DNA from: Rossellomorea orangium
GTDB taxonomy: Bacteria > Bacillota > Bacilli > Bacillales > Bacillaceae_B
Length of the DNA stretch: 64,000 nucleotides
Direction of reading: 5' to 3'
NCBI RefSeq assembly: GCF_019334305.1
Contig: NZ_JAHWGH010000018.1
Location: 196,009-260,008, forward strand
The position numbers and the translations under genes are program-made. Of the stretch, positions 17,839 to 27,510 are shown one piece after another; the stretch's first letter is position 1; every line of letters begins with the position of its first letter. The notes below the pieces were generated by a model, which saw nothing but the letters and a program-made list of their open reading frames with translations, did not search any database and was not told the origin of the DNA.

Positions 17839-18798
17839 TTAACGGTTTCCTTTGATGTATGGTGTACCAAGCGCTTTAGGTGCGTCTGCACGTCCGATGA
17901 AGCCTGTCAATGCAAGGATGGTTAACACGTATGGAGCGATCAATAGGAATACACTTGGAATGTTTTCAAATAATGGGATGCTTGATCCGATGATGCTTAA
18001 ACTTTGAGCGAATCCGAAGAAGAGGGCCGCTCCCATGGCTCCAAGTGGATGCCATTTACCGAAGATCAAGGCTGCAAGTGCCATGAATCCTTGTCCGCTG
18101 ATCGTTGCATGGCTGAAGTCTGAAGAAATCGCCTGAGCGTATACTCCCCCGCCGACACCTGCAAAAGCACCGGAAATGATGACACCGATATAGCGCATTT
18201 TCGTTACATTGATTCCCATTGTGTCTGCAGCCATAGGATGCTCCCCTACAGAACGCAATCTCAGACCAAATGGGGTTTTGAACATAATGAACCAAACAAT
18301 GAAAGATACAAGAATCGCAACGAATGGCGGCCAGTATGTGTTGGAAAAGAAGATATCTCCAATAACCGGAATCTTGTGAAGTAAAGGAACATCGACCTTC
18401 CCAAACCCTTCAGAGATGATATCCGTTTGACCTTTTCCATAGATACGTTTGACTAAGAAGAGAGTCAAACCGACTGCCAGCAAGTTGATGGCTACACCTG
18501 ATACAACCTGGTCAGCCCTGAATGTGATGGAAGCAACGGCATGCAGAATAGCAAGCAGTCCCCCCATCACCATGGCCACAAGCAGCGCGACCCAAGGAGT
18601 CGCTGCACCGAAAGTATCTGAAAAAGCAAGATTAAATACAATACTTGAGAAAGCACCGATGACCATTAGCCCTTCGAGTCCGATGTTTACTACACCTGAA
18701 CGCTCTGAGAACGCCCCTCCCAAAGCAGTGAAAATAAGTGGTGTTGCCCAAAGCAAAGTTGATGGGATGAGGATTGTCAAAATATCAATAAAACCCAC
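17839..18798 (-). CDS. nupQ: Nucleoside ABC transporter permease
   Basis: The second membrane permease of a purine-nucleoside ABC importer (BPD_transp_2 family), 319 residues, with about eight to ten hydrophobic helices and the family's GLEGLMVIGAFSSIVFN near residue 40 and GFGFGFMALAALIFGKWHP-like segment near 240. The GTG start touches the nupP stop (TAA-GTG) and uses AGGGGGTG inside nupP, so translation is coupled. It is the last gene in the operon. Substrate assignment (guanosine in B. subtilis) is by family resemblance only. Confidence 0.92.
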   Translation of the reverse strand: MGFIDILTILIPSTLLWATPLIFTALGGAFSERSGVVNIGLEGLMVIGAFSSIVFNLAFSDTFGAATPWVALLVAMVMGGLLAILHAVASITFRADQVVSGVAINLLAVGLTLFLVKRIYGKGQTDIISEGFGKVDVPLLHKIPVIGDIFFSNTYWPPFVAILVSFIVWFIMFKTPFGLRLRSVGEHPMAADTMGINVTKMRYIGVIISGAFAGVGGGVYAQAISSDFSHATISGQGFMALAALIFGKWHPLGAMGAALFFGFAQSLSIIGSSIPLFENIPSVFLLIAPYVLTILALTGFIGRADAPKALGTPYIKGNR

Positions 18799-19848
18799 TT
18801 ATTTCACCCCCTTTTTACTAAATCGTTGAATCAGATAACGGATCATATAACCAGATGCTACAAAGAAAATGATAAGGGCAATGATGATGTCTACCAGTTC
18901 ATTTGGAATTCCAGCATCGAGAGGCATATTCAGCGCCCCTACTTTAAGTCCTCCAAATAGAAGAGCTGCGAACACAACTCCGATGGCCGCATTACCACCA
19001 AGAAGGGCTACAGCGATTCCATCGAATCCGACCCCTGTAAATCCTCCCTTGATTGAAGCATAGCCGAATGTCCCAAGACCTTCCATCGCTCCTGCAAGGC
19101 CGGCAAAAGCTCCCGAGATGACCATGGAAAGGATGATGTTCCCATTCACGTTCATACCTGCATATTGTGAAGCATGCTGGTTGAACCCTACAGAACGAAG
19201 CTCATACCCACGCGTTGTCTTTTCAAGCAGGAACCACATAATGAATACACATGCAAGGGCGATGAAAATCCCCCAATGCAGACGGGAGTAATCTGTCAAA
19301 CTTTCAAAGAAAGGTGATTTCAATGAAGCTGTATCTGCAATCATTTCTGTACGATCTTTACGATCAGTAATGACATCACGGATAATGGCATTTGTAACAT
19401 GAAGAGCAATATAGTTCATCATGATCGTGACAATGACTTCATGTACGCGGAATTTCGCTTTAAGAAGTCCCGGGATAAAGCCCCATAGCGCTCCTGCTAA
19501 TGCTGCCGCAATGATGGCAAGGGGCAGGTGGATCAGCTTTGGTAAATAATCAAAAGCAACCCCTACCCATACAGCTGCAAGCCAGCCCACGATCAATTGA
19601 CCTTCCACCCCGATGTTAAAGAGACCCGTTCTAAAGGCGAAGGCAACAGCCAGTCCTGCCAAAATATATGGTGTTACTTGACGGATTGTTTCTCCTACAT
19701 AATAGATCTCCCCGAAGATCCCATTCCATAATGCAGCGTACCCGGCAATCGGGTCATATCCACTCACCAGCATGATGATCGTTCCGACAATGATACCTAA
19801 AAGGACCGAGATTACCGGGATTAATATATTTGTTAATCGATTAGACAT
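18799..19848 (-). CDS. nupP: Nucleoside ABC transporter permease
   Basis: The first membrane permease of the importer, 349 residues with multiple hydrophobic helices. Family features: YILAGLAVAFAFRTGLFNIGVEGQL near residue 60-85, VRVHEVIVTIMMNYIAL (the cytoplasmic coupling region), and a long GISGAFAGLAGAMEGLG segment. It starts with ATG and GGGAGGG and overlaps the end of nupO by 8 bases, which implies translational coupling. It pairs with NupQ as a heterodimeric channel. Confidence 0.92.
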   Translation of the reverse strand: MSNRLTNILIPVISVLLGIIVGTIIMLVSGYDPIAGYAALWNGIFGEIYYVGETIRQVTPYILAGLAVAFAFRTGLFNIGVEGQLIVGWLAAVWVGVAFDYLPKLIHLPLAIIAAALAGALWGFIPGLLKAKFRVHEVIVTIMMNYIALHVTNAIIRDVITDRKDRTEMIADTASLKSPFFESLTDYSRLHWGIFIALACVFIMWFLLEKTTRGYELRSVGFNQHASQYAGMNVNGNIILSMVISGAFAGLAGAMEGLGTFGYASIKGGFTGVGFDGIAVALLGGNAAIGVVFAALLFGGLKVGALNMPLDAGIPNELVDIIIALIIFFVASGYMIRYLIQRFSKKGVK

Positions 19849-21376
19849 TTGATTTCCCTCCCGCTTCCTTCCTTTTTGAACCAGCCATTAACAAGCCAAG
19901 TTCTTGTTCGGTTGTTTCCCTTGGATTGACGATCGCCACAATTTGACCCTCATAGATAACGGCGATACGGTCACTTACATTCATGATCTCATCGAGTTCA
20001 AATGACAGCAGAAGAACCGCTTTTCCGTTATCTCTTTGTTCAATCAGACGTTTATGGATAAACTCGATCGCCCCTACATCAAGGCCCCTGGTCGGCTGTG
20101 CAGCAATCAATAAATCCGGATCGCGGTCAACTTCACGGCCGATGATTGCTTTTTGCTGATTCCCCCCGGATAAAGCACGGGCAAGGGTAAATTCTGATGG
20201 AGTCCTGACATCAAATTCCGATATCAGTTTTCTTGCCTGATTGTAAATATTCTTATAACTAAGTACCCCTTTGTTGGAATACGGTTTTTGGTAATAAGTC
20301 TGAAGAACCATATTTTCCCCAATAGGAAAATCGAGTACCAGGCCGTGTTTATGCCTATCCTGAGGAATATGACCTACGCCTGACTCATAAATTTTGCGAG
20401 GCTTCATATTTGCGATTTCTTTACCATTCAGTTTAACTGAACCACTGTCGACTTTATGAAGACCTGTGATGGCCTCGATCAACTCACTTTGTCCGTTTCC
20501 ATCCACACCGGCTATGCCAAGGATCTCCCCTGCTTTCACCTCAAGGTTTAAGCCCTTTACAACAGGGACATTTCGATGATCTTTTACGTTTAAGTCACGA
20601 ACCTCGAGAACATTATCACTAGGTGTAGCTTCTTTCTTCTCCGTTTTAAACGTAACTTCACGTCCCACCATCAGGCTGGCAAGATGATTTGGATCGGTCT
20701 CTGTAACTTTCACAGTCCCAATCCCTTTCCCTTTTCTGATAACGGTTACATTATCACACACTTCCATAATTTCTTTCAGTTTATGGGTGATGAGAATGAT
20801 GGACTTACCTTCTTTAATCAGAGTTTTCATGATTTGAATGAGCTCTTTGATTTCCTGTGGAGTCAATACAGCAGTTGGCTCATCGAATATCAGGATTTCT
20901 GCTCCACGATAAAGTGTCTTTAATATTTCCACACGTTGCTGCATACCTACTGAAATTTCAGAAATCTTAGCATTAGGATCTACTTTCAGACCATATCGTT
21001 CAGAAATATCGAGAATATCTTTTTCAGCTTTTTTAATATCGACTGTTGCCCCGGACTTCGGCTCTCTTCCGAGAATGATATTTTCCGTTACAGTGAAGGT
21101 ATCGACGAGCATAAAATGCTGATGAACCATCCCGATTCCAAGATCATTGGCTATGTTCGGGTTGGTAATATTCACTTTTTGCCCTTTCACACGGATTTCT
21201 CCCTGCTCAGGCTGGTACAAGCCGAATAACACGTTCATCAATGTCGACTTACCGGCTCCATTTTCACCAAGAAGCGCATGAATTTCACCTTTTTTGAGCT
21301 GGAGGGTAATGTTGTCATTTGCTACGATGCCTGGAAATTCCTTACGAATATTCAGCATCTCGATTACGTAATCCAT
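19841..21376 (-). CDS. nupO: Nucleoside ABC transporter ATPase (duplicated)
   Basis: A 511-residue ABC ATPase with two nucleotide-binding domains in one chain, the normal form for this family. The first domain has Walker A GENGAGKST (about residue 38), ISVGMQQRVEILKTLYRGAEILIFDEPTAVLT (signature and Walker B). The second has a degenerate P-loop (GVDGNGQSE), then ALSGGNQQKAIIGREVDRDPDLLIAAQPTRGLD. It powers NupP/NupQ at the membrane. The ribosome binding site is AAGGAGTGATTAGCA. It follows nupN after a 210-base gap containing a palindrome and a hairpin. Confidence 0.94.
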   Translation of the reverse strand: MDYVIEMLNIRKEFPGIVANDNITLQLKKGEIHALLGENGAGKSTLMNVLFGLYQPEQGEIRVKGQKVNITNPNIANDLGIGMVHQHFMLVDTFTVTENIILGREPKSGATVDIKKAEKDILDISERYGLKVDPNAKISEISVGMQQRVEILKTLYRGAEILIFDEPTAVLTPQEIKELIQIMKTLIKEGKSIILITHKLKEIMEVCDNVTVIRKGKGIGTVKVTETDPNHLASLMVGREVTFKTEKKEATPSDNVLEVRDLNVKDHRNVPVVKGLNLEVKAGEILGIAGVDGNGQSELIEAITGLHKVDSGSVKLNGKEIANMKPRKIYESGVGHIPQDRHKHGLVLDFPIGENMVLQTYYQKPYSNKGVLSYKNIYNQARKLISEFDVRTPSEFTLARALSGGNQQKAIIGREVDRDPDLLIAAQPTRGLDVGAIEFIHKRLIEQRDNGKAVLLLSFELDEIMNVSDRIAVIYEGQIVAIVNPRETTEQELGLLMAGSKRKEAGGKSNV

Positions 21377-21423
21377 TGCTAATCACTCCTTGCATAGACT
21401 AGGGATATTTATCTAGTAGTTAG

Positions 21424-21434
21424 AGGTCAGACCT
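21424..21434. promoter_or_regulatory. Short palindrome upstream of nupO
   Basis: AGGTCAGACCT, a perfect odd palindrome, lies between nupN and nupO. Its minus-strand reading AGGTCTGA is also the core of the palindrome upstream of nupR. It could be a second site for the operon's GntR regulator. Recognition by eye only. Confidence 0.35.
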
Positions 21435-21551
21435 TAACACGCCAGAAAAAAAAGGGTTTCCCCGAATAAAAATCTAAATGAAAGATAGAAAAGTTCTATA
21501 CTTCAATTAAATTTCTATTAACATATGAATCTCTTATTTATCAGGATAAGC

Positions 21552-21569
21552 GGCCAGCGTTAGCTGGCC
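21552..21569 (-). other. Intercistronic hairpin between nupN and nupO
   Basis: A perfect 7-bp GC-rich stem (GGCCAGC with GCTGGCC, loop GTTA) just after the nupN stop at 21587, with no T tract. In binding-protein-dependent transporter operons such hairpins often protect the upstream mRNA and give an excess of binding protein over membrane parts. That is the likely role here. Confidence 0.6.
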
Positions 21570-21586
21570 ACCTGTCCCATATGCTA

Positions 21587-22681
21587 TTAGTTAGCTGAGA
21601 AAGCTTCCGCATCCTTGATTGTTTCAGGAACGGTTACTTCACCGCTAGTAATTTTTTCTTTCCATTCGTCTACTTTTTTCATGACTTCATCTTTGTTGGA
21701 AAGCTCTGCATTTAATTCAGCAAGCCCAACGCCGTCTTCTTTAAGACCGTAAAGGATTTGTTCCCCTCCTGGGAAGTTTCCTTCTTTTGCTTTAGTAGAT
21801 AGATCTACTACAGCGTTATCAACGCGTTTCAATGCTGATGTCAGGATGATATTATGATCTCCTACTTTACCTTCTGCAGATTGATCAGAGTCAACGCCGA
21901 TTGCCCAAAGTTCACGTGAAGGATCTTTTTCTTTCAGGTCGCGTGCTTCTTTGAATAAACCATTACCAGTTCCACCAGCTGCATGGAAGATCACGTCTAC
22001 ATCTTGAGTGTACATTTTAGATGCGATTGTTTGTCCAAGTTCAGCTTTGTCGAAAGCCCCTGCATAGTCTGCAACGATTTCTGCATCAGGATTGACTGCT
22101 TTAACACCAGCAATGAAACCAGAGTGGAAGCGTTCGATTACCGGAATCTCCATACCACCGATGAATCCGATTTTGTTCGTTTTAGTCGCAAGTCCTGCTG
22201 TTACACCAGCAAGGAAAGAAGCTTCCTGTTCCTTGAACATGATGCTTGCAACGTTTGGTTGCTCTACAACAGCATCAACGATTGCGAAATGTGAATCTTT
22301 TTGTTGTTGTGCAATTTCAGTGATTGCACCTTCCATAAGGAAGCCGATACCATATACTAAGTCAAAATCTTGACGAGCTAATTTGTTTAAGTTCGTAGCA
22401 TAGTCAGCATCAGATTGTGATTGTAAGTAGTCAAATCCATCTTTACCTTTTTCCAGGTCGTTTTCTTTACCGAAAGCTTTAAGGCCTTCCCAAGCTGATT
22501 GGTTGAAAGACTTATCATCTACTCCACCAACGTCTGTAACCATTGCTACTGTGAATTGATCTTCTTTGTTACCTTCACCACTAGATGCACCTTCTTTGTC
22601 CTCGCTTGTTCCACAAGCACCTAATAATGTACCTGCCGCCAGAACAAATGATAACGCTAAACCGAATTTACGTTTTTTCAC
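21587..22681 (-). CDS. nupN: Nucleoside-binding lipoprotein (BMP family)
   Basis: The substrate-binding lipoprotein of the importer (BMP/PnrA family), 364 residues. It has a type II signal peptide with a lipobox LGAC ending at Cys23, then a Ser/Gly/Glu-rich tether, then the BMP domain ([22 protein letters not shown], conserved in purine-nucleoside binders). The start is GTG with AGGGGG upstream. The protein would sit on the outer face of the membrane, deliver nucleosides to NupP/NupQ, and lead the operon. It lies 50 bases downstream of nupR. Confidence 0.94.
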   Translation of the reverse strand: MKKRKFGLALSFVLAAGTLLGACGTSEDKEGASSGEGNKEDQFTVAMVTDVGGVDDKSFNQSAWEGLKAFGKENDLEKGKDGFDYLQSQSDADYATNLNKLARQDFDLVYGIGFLMEGAITEIAQQQKDSHFAIVDAVVEQPNVASIMFKEQEASFLAGVTAGLATKTNKIGFIGGMEIPVIERFHSGFIAGVKAVNPDAEIVADYAGAFDKAELGQTIASKMYTQDVDVIFHAAGGTGNGLFKEARDLKEKDPSRELWAIGVDSDQSAEGKVGDHNIILTSALKRVDNAVVDLSTKAKEGNFPGGEQILYGLKEDGVGLAELNAELSNKDEVMKKVDEWKEKITSGEVTVPETIKDAEAFSAN

Positions 22682-22731
22682 CTAGAGTACCCCCTATTAT
22701 TGTAATAAATTAGTAGTAAGATGGATTGCTG

Positions 22732-23472
22732 TTATATGCGCTTTCTTAATACCTGGAAGCTAAATTTGTCTGACCTGAAATAGTTTACGGAATACAAGAT
22801 CGGCTCATCATTCTCGTCAAAGTGCATTTGCTTTAACACGAGTAAGGCCGTCTCCGGTTCGCAATTTAGAATAGGGGAGATTTTATCGTGATAACCCATT
22901 GGTTCTATTTGTGCCACTGCATGAGTGATTCTCTTATTCTCTCGTTTTTCCAAAACGGTGAAAATCGAATTATCCTCATGTGTGAAATTCCTTGGCATTA
23001 CCTTCTCAGGAATCTTGTCTACACAATATACAACCGGTTCTCCATTAGCGGTTCGAACCCTTTCAATCAGGATCACGTCGTCCTCTTCATTGCATGTAAA
23101 CCTTTTCACGTCATCCTCAGTAGCTTCTTGAGTTGTTGAGCTTAAGAAAATGGTCCCTGGCTCCATACCAGCCTGCTTAATCATGTTCGTTACACTGTTC
23201 AACTGCTCGATACCGGAAGTAAAGAGCGGTTTCGCGTTTACAAATGTACCTACTCCATGACGTCGTACGATGACACTTTCTTCCTCAAGAATTCTGAGAG
23301 CTTCCCTAAGAGTCGCCCTACTTACACCTAATTGTTTGGAGAGATCGAATTCTGATGGAAGCTTCTCTTTCTCTTTGTATACTCCCGCCTCGATATCCTT
23401 CTTCAAACGATCAATCACCTGTAAGTATAAATGCCGATTGTCTGTTTTTATTGTCACTGGAACCACCACCAC
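22732..23472 (-). CDS. nupR: GntR-family (HutC/UTRA) transcriptional regulator
   Basis: A 246-residue GntR-family regulator of the HutC type. The N-terminal winged helix ([26 protein letters not shown]...[16 protein letters not shown], about 13-70) is followed by a UTRA ligand-binding domain (about 95-240). The B. subtilis orthologue beside spoIIIE, YmfC, is known as NupR and represses a guanosine transporter operon. Here the regulator lies directly upstream of a nup operon, making that role likely. The start is uncertain: a run of in-frame GTG codons (23472 to 23466) follows a poor ribosome binding site. Confidence 0.88.
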   Translation of the reverse strand: MVVVPVTIKTDNRHLYLQVIDRLKKDIEAGVYKEKEKLPSEFDLSKQLGVSRATLREALRILEEESVIVRRHGVGTFVNAKPLFTSGIEQLNSVTNMIKQAGMEPGTIFLSSTTQEATEDDVKRFTCNEEDDVILIERVRTANGEPVVYCVDKIPEKVMPRNFTHEDNSIFTVLEKRENKRITHAVAQIEPMGYHDKISPILNCEPETALLVLKQMHFDENDEPILYSVNYFRSDKFSFQVLRKRI

Positions 23473-23483
23473 ATTTTCTCAAG

Positions 23484-23501
23484 ACATCAGACCTCTGATG
23501 T
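23484..23501. promoter_or_regulatory. Candidate NupR operator
   Basis: An 18-base perfect palindrome, ACATCAGA-CC-TCTGATGT, lies 12 bases upstream of the first nupR start codon and 18-35 bases downstream of the expected transcription start. A dimeric GntR regulator could bind here and repress its own gene and the downstream transporter genes. Confidence 0.6.
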
Positions 23502-23525
23502 ATATCTTTCCTACTAATCGAAAAT

Positions 23526-23554
23526 ACTATAACACTTTTCTTTTGATAAATAAA
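23526..23554 (-). promoter_or_regulatory. Candidate SigA promoter of nupR-nup operon
   Basis: Minus-strand -35-like TTTATT (23549-23554), 17-base spacer and a good -10 TATAGT (23526-23531). The -35 is poor. The start would be near 23519, with the palindrome downstream. The rest of the gap to spoIIIE (23555-23836) is AT-rich and shows no gene. Confidence 0.5.
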
Positions 23555-23836
23555 TAGCATTGTGTGATTTTGTCGAAAAAAATGATTAGAATGACAATTT
23601 CGAATCCTTTTTTGTAATATTTTAGAAAAAATAACCTTTTGAATGGGTTTTCATGGGATATTTTAACTATATTTTTACAGGGGTATCGTATTTCATTATC
23701 AATCTTTACATACATGCAACAAGAGCATTACTTTTGTAAACGCTTTTAATAGTATAACATATTCGTGGATAACTACTTATTTTTATATGTTTCCAGTACT
23801 CAAATGGCTTTATAATCATAAAATCACCTAAAAAAA

Positions 23837-23877
23837 AGGTGTGTTACCCCATTCTGAATCATTAGGGTAACACACCT
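23837..23877 (-). terminator. Strong terminator after spoIIIE
   Basis: A 13-bp perfect stem (arms 23837-23849 and 23865-23877, AGGTGTGTTACCC with its complement), followed on the minus strand by TTTTTTT. The spoIIIE stop is at 23885. Confidence 0.92.
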
Positions 23878-23884
23878 CTTATTT

Positions 23885-26242
23885 TTATGAACTTTGTTCT
23901 TCTGAAGGCTTGCCCACAAGGACCGTTCTCGGCTTGCTGCCTTCATAAGGACCAACGACTCCCCTGACTTCCATTTCATCGATCAGTCTGGCGGCTCTCG
24001 TATAGCCAATCCTGAACCGTCTTTGAAGCATGGACACAGAGGCAGTCTGCATCTCTGCTATTAGCTGGACGGCATCATTATATAATTCGTCTTCCGCTTC
24101 GCCTTTTTTCTCATCTTCAGGCACTTCGTCGGGAATCATTTCTTCCTGATACTGAGCCTTTTGCTGAGAGATGACAAAATCAACGATTTCTTCTACTTCT
24201 TCATCTGATAAGAAAGCTCCTTGAACTCTTGTAGGCTTGGATGCTCCTACAGGCATGAACAGCATATCTCCCCTGCCCAATAGCTTCTCTGCCCCTCCTG
24301 AGTCCAATATCGTCCTTGAATCGGTTTGAGAGGATACGGCAAACGCAATCCTCGAAGGGATATTGGCTTTAATGACTCCCGTGATAACATCTACTGACGG
24401 ACGCTGTGTCGCTATGATTAGATGGATTCCTGCAGCACGTGCCATCTGCGCAAGCCTTGTTATGGCATCCTCCACGTCGCTCGAAGCGACCATCATTAAA
24501 TCGGCAAGCTCGTCGACAATGACCACAATGTATGGAAGAAGGGGCTGCTTATCATCGTTCTCATTATTTTGTCTCTTCACATATTCATTATAGCCTTCTA
24601 TGTTCCTTGTGCCAGTATGAGAGAATAGCTCATATCTGCGCTCCATTTCACTTACAACCTTCTTCAATGCCTGTGAAGCTTTTTTGGCATCTGTTACAAC
24701 TGGTGCCAGGAGATGGGGCACACCATTATATACATTTAACTCGACCATTTTGGGATCGATCATCATAAGCTTTACTTCATGGGGCTTGGCCCTCATAAGA
24801 ATACTGGTAATAATACCATTGATACAAACACTCTTACCGCTTCCTGTTGCCCCTGCTACCAGTAAGTGAGGCATTTTATTCAGCTCAGCGAGAACCGCTT
24901 CACCTGTAATATCTCTCCCTAAGCCTATCTGCAATTTGGCATCGGGTTTATTATGTTCCTTCGCTTCAAGTACTTCACGCAGGGAGACCATGGCTACTTC
25001 TGAATTCGGCACCTCAATACCGATAGCAGACTTACCCGGTATCGGAGCCTCTATTCGGATGTCTTTTGCTGCAAGGGCCAGTGCGAGATCGTCACTTAAA
25101 TTAACGATTCGGCTTACTTTCACTCCTACATCCGGATGCACTTCATATTTAGTTACGGCAGGGCCAAGATGGACTTGTGTAACCTTTGCCTTTACACCGA
25201 AACTTTGAAATGTTCTCTCGAGCTTTGCGGCATTGGCGTGGATCAATTGATATTCATTGCTTTGATCTGTTTTTCTTGGGCTTTTTAATAAAGCAATTGA
25301 CGGAAGCTTGTAATCTTTATTTTCCACTTCAGTGAAGGTGATGGGGGGAGCAGTCTCCGCTTCACCTTCTGACTGGTTGAGATTGTTCGACTCAGCTTCT
25401 TCTTTTTCATCCGTTACAGCTCTTTGAGATGGTGAATCATCTTTAGGAATTTCGCCATATGCACGCTCTGCAAAATTCGAGATGATCGGTTCCCTTTTTT
25501 CTTCTTCCTGAGGAAGCACTGACTCAACCGATCCCTGGCTTTTCTGCGGTGCATCTTGCTTCTTCTTCTCTTTTATCTCTTTTTTCTTGGATTGTTCCTC
25601 TTTCCAATCACTCATATCTTGCTTAAATGCTGACCATTGTCCACTCATGAAGGCACCGAACCGCTTCCCCGCCCTTCCGAGTACATCACCTAAGGATTTA
25701 CCTGTCACTAGAATGATGCCGATCATGATGAAGGTTGCGCTTACGATCCTTGCACCTTGTGAATCAAAAAGAAAATAAGAAACGGCAAACAGAACGCTGC
25801 CGATCATACCTCCTCCAAGATCCGATGTACTGGTTTCACCTCTGATATCCATCCAATACAAATCCCATGTATTCATAATGACACTTGGATTATCGAATGA
25901 CCCGCCATTGGAAAGGAGATCAAATAATTTCACGTGACTCAATAGCAGGAAACTTGCAATGATAATGTATATCCCGACCAATCTGCGGCTGAATAACATT
26001 GGTACTTCTCGCTTAATCATAAGGTAACCCGCTACATATAGCATCCATAAAAGGGCAATCATATACCATTCCCCAAGGAAGAAACGATAAAAATATACAA
26101 GTGCTTTCCCTACAGCGCCAAGCTCAATGATGGAAATCAAGCTTAGGGCGGAAAGGATGAGTCCGATAATCTCATATTTAATCGTCTGTTTTAATGTGGA
26201 GCTAGTTTGAGAACGTTTTTTTCTTTTTTTTCGTTTTGCCAA
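23885..26242 (-). CDS. spoIIIE: SpoIIIE/FtsK-type DNA translocase
   Basis: SpoIIIE is the septal ATP-driven pump that moves the chromosome into the forespore and clears trapped DNA from division septa. The N-terminus has about four membrane helices (about residues 25-190), then a charged linker (about 195-310) and the motor domain. Walker A is GATGSGKS (about residue 465), Walker B is [12 protein letters not shown] (about 568), and a C-terminal winged-helix gamma domain ([20 protein letters not shown]) recognises SRS-type sequences. I choose TTG at 26242 because AGGTGA precedes it, giving [10 protein letters not shown] like the B. subtilis start; GTG at 26251 is the alternative. Confidence 0.96.
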   Translation of the reverse strand: MAKRKKRKKRSQTSSTLKQTIKYEIIGLILSALSLISIIELGAVGKALVYFYRFFLGEWYMIALLWMLYVAGYLMIKREVPMLFSRRLVGIYIIIASFLLLSHVKLFDLLSNGGSFDNPSVIMNTWDLYWMDIRGETSTSDLGGGMIGSVLFAVSYFLFDSQGARIVSATFIMIGIILVTGKSLGDVLGRAGKRFGAFMSGQWSAFKQDMSDWKEEQSKKKEIKEKKKQDAPQKSQGSVESVLPQEEEKREPIISNFAERAYGEIPKDDSPSQRAVTDEKEEAESNNLNQSEGEAETAPPITFTEVENKDYKLPSIALLKSPRKTDQSNEYQLIHANAAKLERTFQSFGVKAKVTQVHLGPAVTKYEVHPDVGVKVSRIVNLSDDLALALAAKDIRIEAPIPGKSAIGIEVPNSEVAMVSLREVLEAKEHNKPDAKLQIGLGRDITGEAVLAELNKMPHLLVAGATGSGKSVCINGIITSILMRAKPHEVKLMMIDPKMVELNVYNGVPHLLAPVVTDAKKASQALKKVVSEMERRYELFSHTGTRNIEGYNEYVKRQNNENDDKQPLLPYIVVIVDELADLMMVASSDVEDAITRLAQMARAAGIHLIIATQRPSVDVITGVIKANIPSRIAFAVSSQTDSRTILDSGGAEKLLGRGDMLFMPVGASKPTRVQGAFLSDEEVEEIVDFVISQQKAQYQEEMIPDEVPEDEKKGEAEDELYNDAVQLIAEMQTASVSMLQRRFRIGYTRAARLIDEMEVRGVVGPYEGSKPRTVLVGKPSEEQSS

Positions 26243-26298
26243 TCCATTCACCTAAATTCTGTTGAAGTCTACCAAAGTTATGTACATAAAGATGAAGA

Positions 26299-26346
26299 AA
26301 GGGCTGACCCTTTGGGGCAATGTGTGTGCCTAAGGTGTCAGACCCT
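26299..26346 (-). terminator. Imperfect hairpin after ylzJ
   Basis: On the minus strand AAGGGTCTGACACCTT... pairs imperfectly with ...AAAGGGTCAGCCCTT (arms within 26299-26346), followed by TCTTCATCTTT. It would separate tepA-ylzJ from spoIIIE. Its arms resemble those of several other terminators in this window. Confidence 0.6.
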
Positions 26347-26427
26347 TCCCGTAAACTTATCATATCAATAATCGTTTGCAAGTATATTATAGCATAACCA
26401 CTATTTGGGGAAAATCCTCTTTCTCAC

Positions 26428-26634
26428 TTAATTGTTGATAAATTCCCCTGGGCATATTTGTTCATTCAAGTAATGTGCAGGATCACTGCTCATGACCCGG
26501 ATGATTCGATACTTGTTTTCTTCCTGCTGGACGAGGATGGGAATGCCCTGATAATCCATCATCATTTGACCGCTGAATTCACTGGCTTCTGTCGGGAATA
26601 CAAGATCATTGGGTACCACTGTATAAAGAATCAT
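26428..26634 (-). CDS. ylzJ: YlzJ-like protein
   Basis: A 68-residue protein of the YlzJ-like family, function unknown. Sequence [20 protein letters not shown]..., then a hydrophilic end [18 protein letters not shown]. It overlaps the tepA stop by 4 bases (ATGA), so it is translationally coupled to TepA. This tepA-ylzJ-spoIIIE order is conserved among Bacillus genomes and suggests a linked role. Confidence 0.88.
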   Translation of the reverse strand: MILYTVVPNDLVFPTEASEFSGQMMMDYQGIPILVQQEENKYRIIRVMSSDPAHYLNEQICPGEFINN

Positions 26635-27386
26635 TGAACAAGCCCCTCTTGCTGATCTGACTGCTTTCTCAGATCGATCAATTCATTGATTTTCTTGATT
26701 GCTGTACCGATACCGCCAATACCATCTATCAACCCGTATTCCACTGCATCATCCCCCACCACATTTGTCCCAATATCCCTGGTAAGGTTACCTTTTGCAA
26801 ACATAAGATCCTTAAAATCTTCTTCTGTAATATTGCTGTGTTTTGTGACAAAGCTCACCACTCTGTCCTGCATTTTATCAAGATACTCAAATGTTTGTGG
26901 CACCCCGATGACTAACCCGGTTAATCGAACAGGGTGAATCGTCATGGTAGCGGTGCTTGCAATGTAAGAGAAGTCGCATGATACAGCAATCGGCACCCCG
27001 ATACTATGGCCTCCTCCGAGAACTACAGAGACTGTGGGTTTGGATAGTGAAGCAATCATTTCAGAAATGGCTAATCCAGCTTCTACATCTCCCCCGACTG
27101 TATTTAAAATGACAACAAGTCCTTCAATTTTAGGGTTTTGTTCAATTGCCACGAGCTGTGGTATGACATGTTCATACTTTGTCGTTTTATTTTGGGGCGG
27201 AAGCTGCATATGTCCTTCGATTTGTCCTACAATCGTCAGACAATGGATATTAGAGTCTTGAGAAAGCTGTGGAACATTGGTTTGACCTAACTGTTGTATC
27301 TTCTCCATTAACCCGGAAGGCTTGTCTTTTTGATCATCTTGTCCTTTGTTCGGCTCGTCCTGCATACGTTCACGATTTTGTTCCAT
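26631..27386 (-). CDS. tepA: ClpP-like peptidase TepA
   Basis: TepA is a ClpP-class serine peptidase-like protein, originally called translocation-enhancing protein in B. subtilis and linked to signal-peptide or spore-protein handling. The 251-residue sequence has an N-terminal hydrophilic extension of about 40 residues, then the ClpP fold with [16 protein letters not shown], the candidate nucleophile Ser128 in [10 protein letters not shown] and His151 in TMTIHPVRL. The ribosome binding site is AAAGGAGATG. It leads a two-gene unit with ylzJ. Confidence 0.94.
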   Translation of the reverse strand: MEQNRERMQDEPNKGQDDQKDKPSGLMEKIQQLGQTNVPQLSQDSNIHCLTIVGQIEGHMQLPPQNKTTKYEHVIPQLVAIEQNPKIEGLVVILNTVGGDVEAGLAISEMIASLSKPTVSVVLGGGHSIGVPIAVSCDFSYIASTATMTIHPVRLTGLVIGVPQTFEYLDKMQDRVVSFVTKHSNITEEDFKDLMFAKGNLTRDIGTNVVGDDAVEYGLIDGIGGIGTAIKKINELIDLRKQSDQQEGLVQ

Positions 27387-27472
27387 GAAAACATCTCCTT
27401 TTTATTCCCATTCTCTTGTTATTATTTAAATATGGGAGTGTTTTCATACTTCATTCTTTAGCTTCAAATAAA

Positions 27473-27508
27473 TATGAGGCTATTTGTTCGAAAACAAATA
27501 GCCTCATA
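27473..27508 (-). terminator. Strong terminator after rnjB
   Basis: A 16-bp perfect stem (arms 27473-27488 and 27493-27508, loop CGAA) starting 3 bases past the rnjB stop, followed on the minus strand by TTTATTTG. Confidence 0.9.
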
Positions 27509-27510
27509 CT

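Noticed and set aside
23527-23715. Minus-strand open frame of 62 codons between nupR and spoIIIE
   Set aside because: It would overlap the nupR promoter region and encodes a Lys/Ile-rich sequence with no ribosome binding site or family resemblance.
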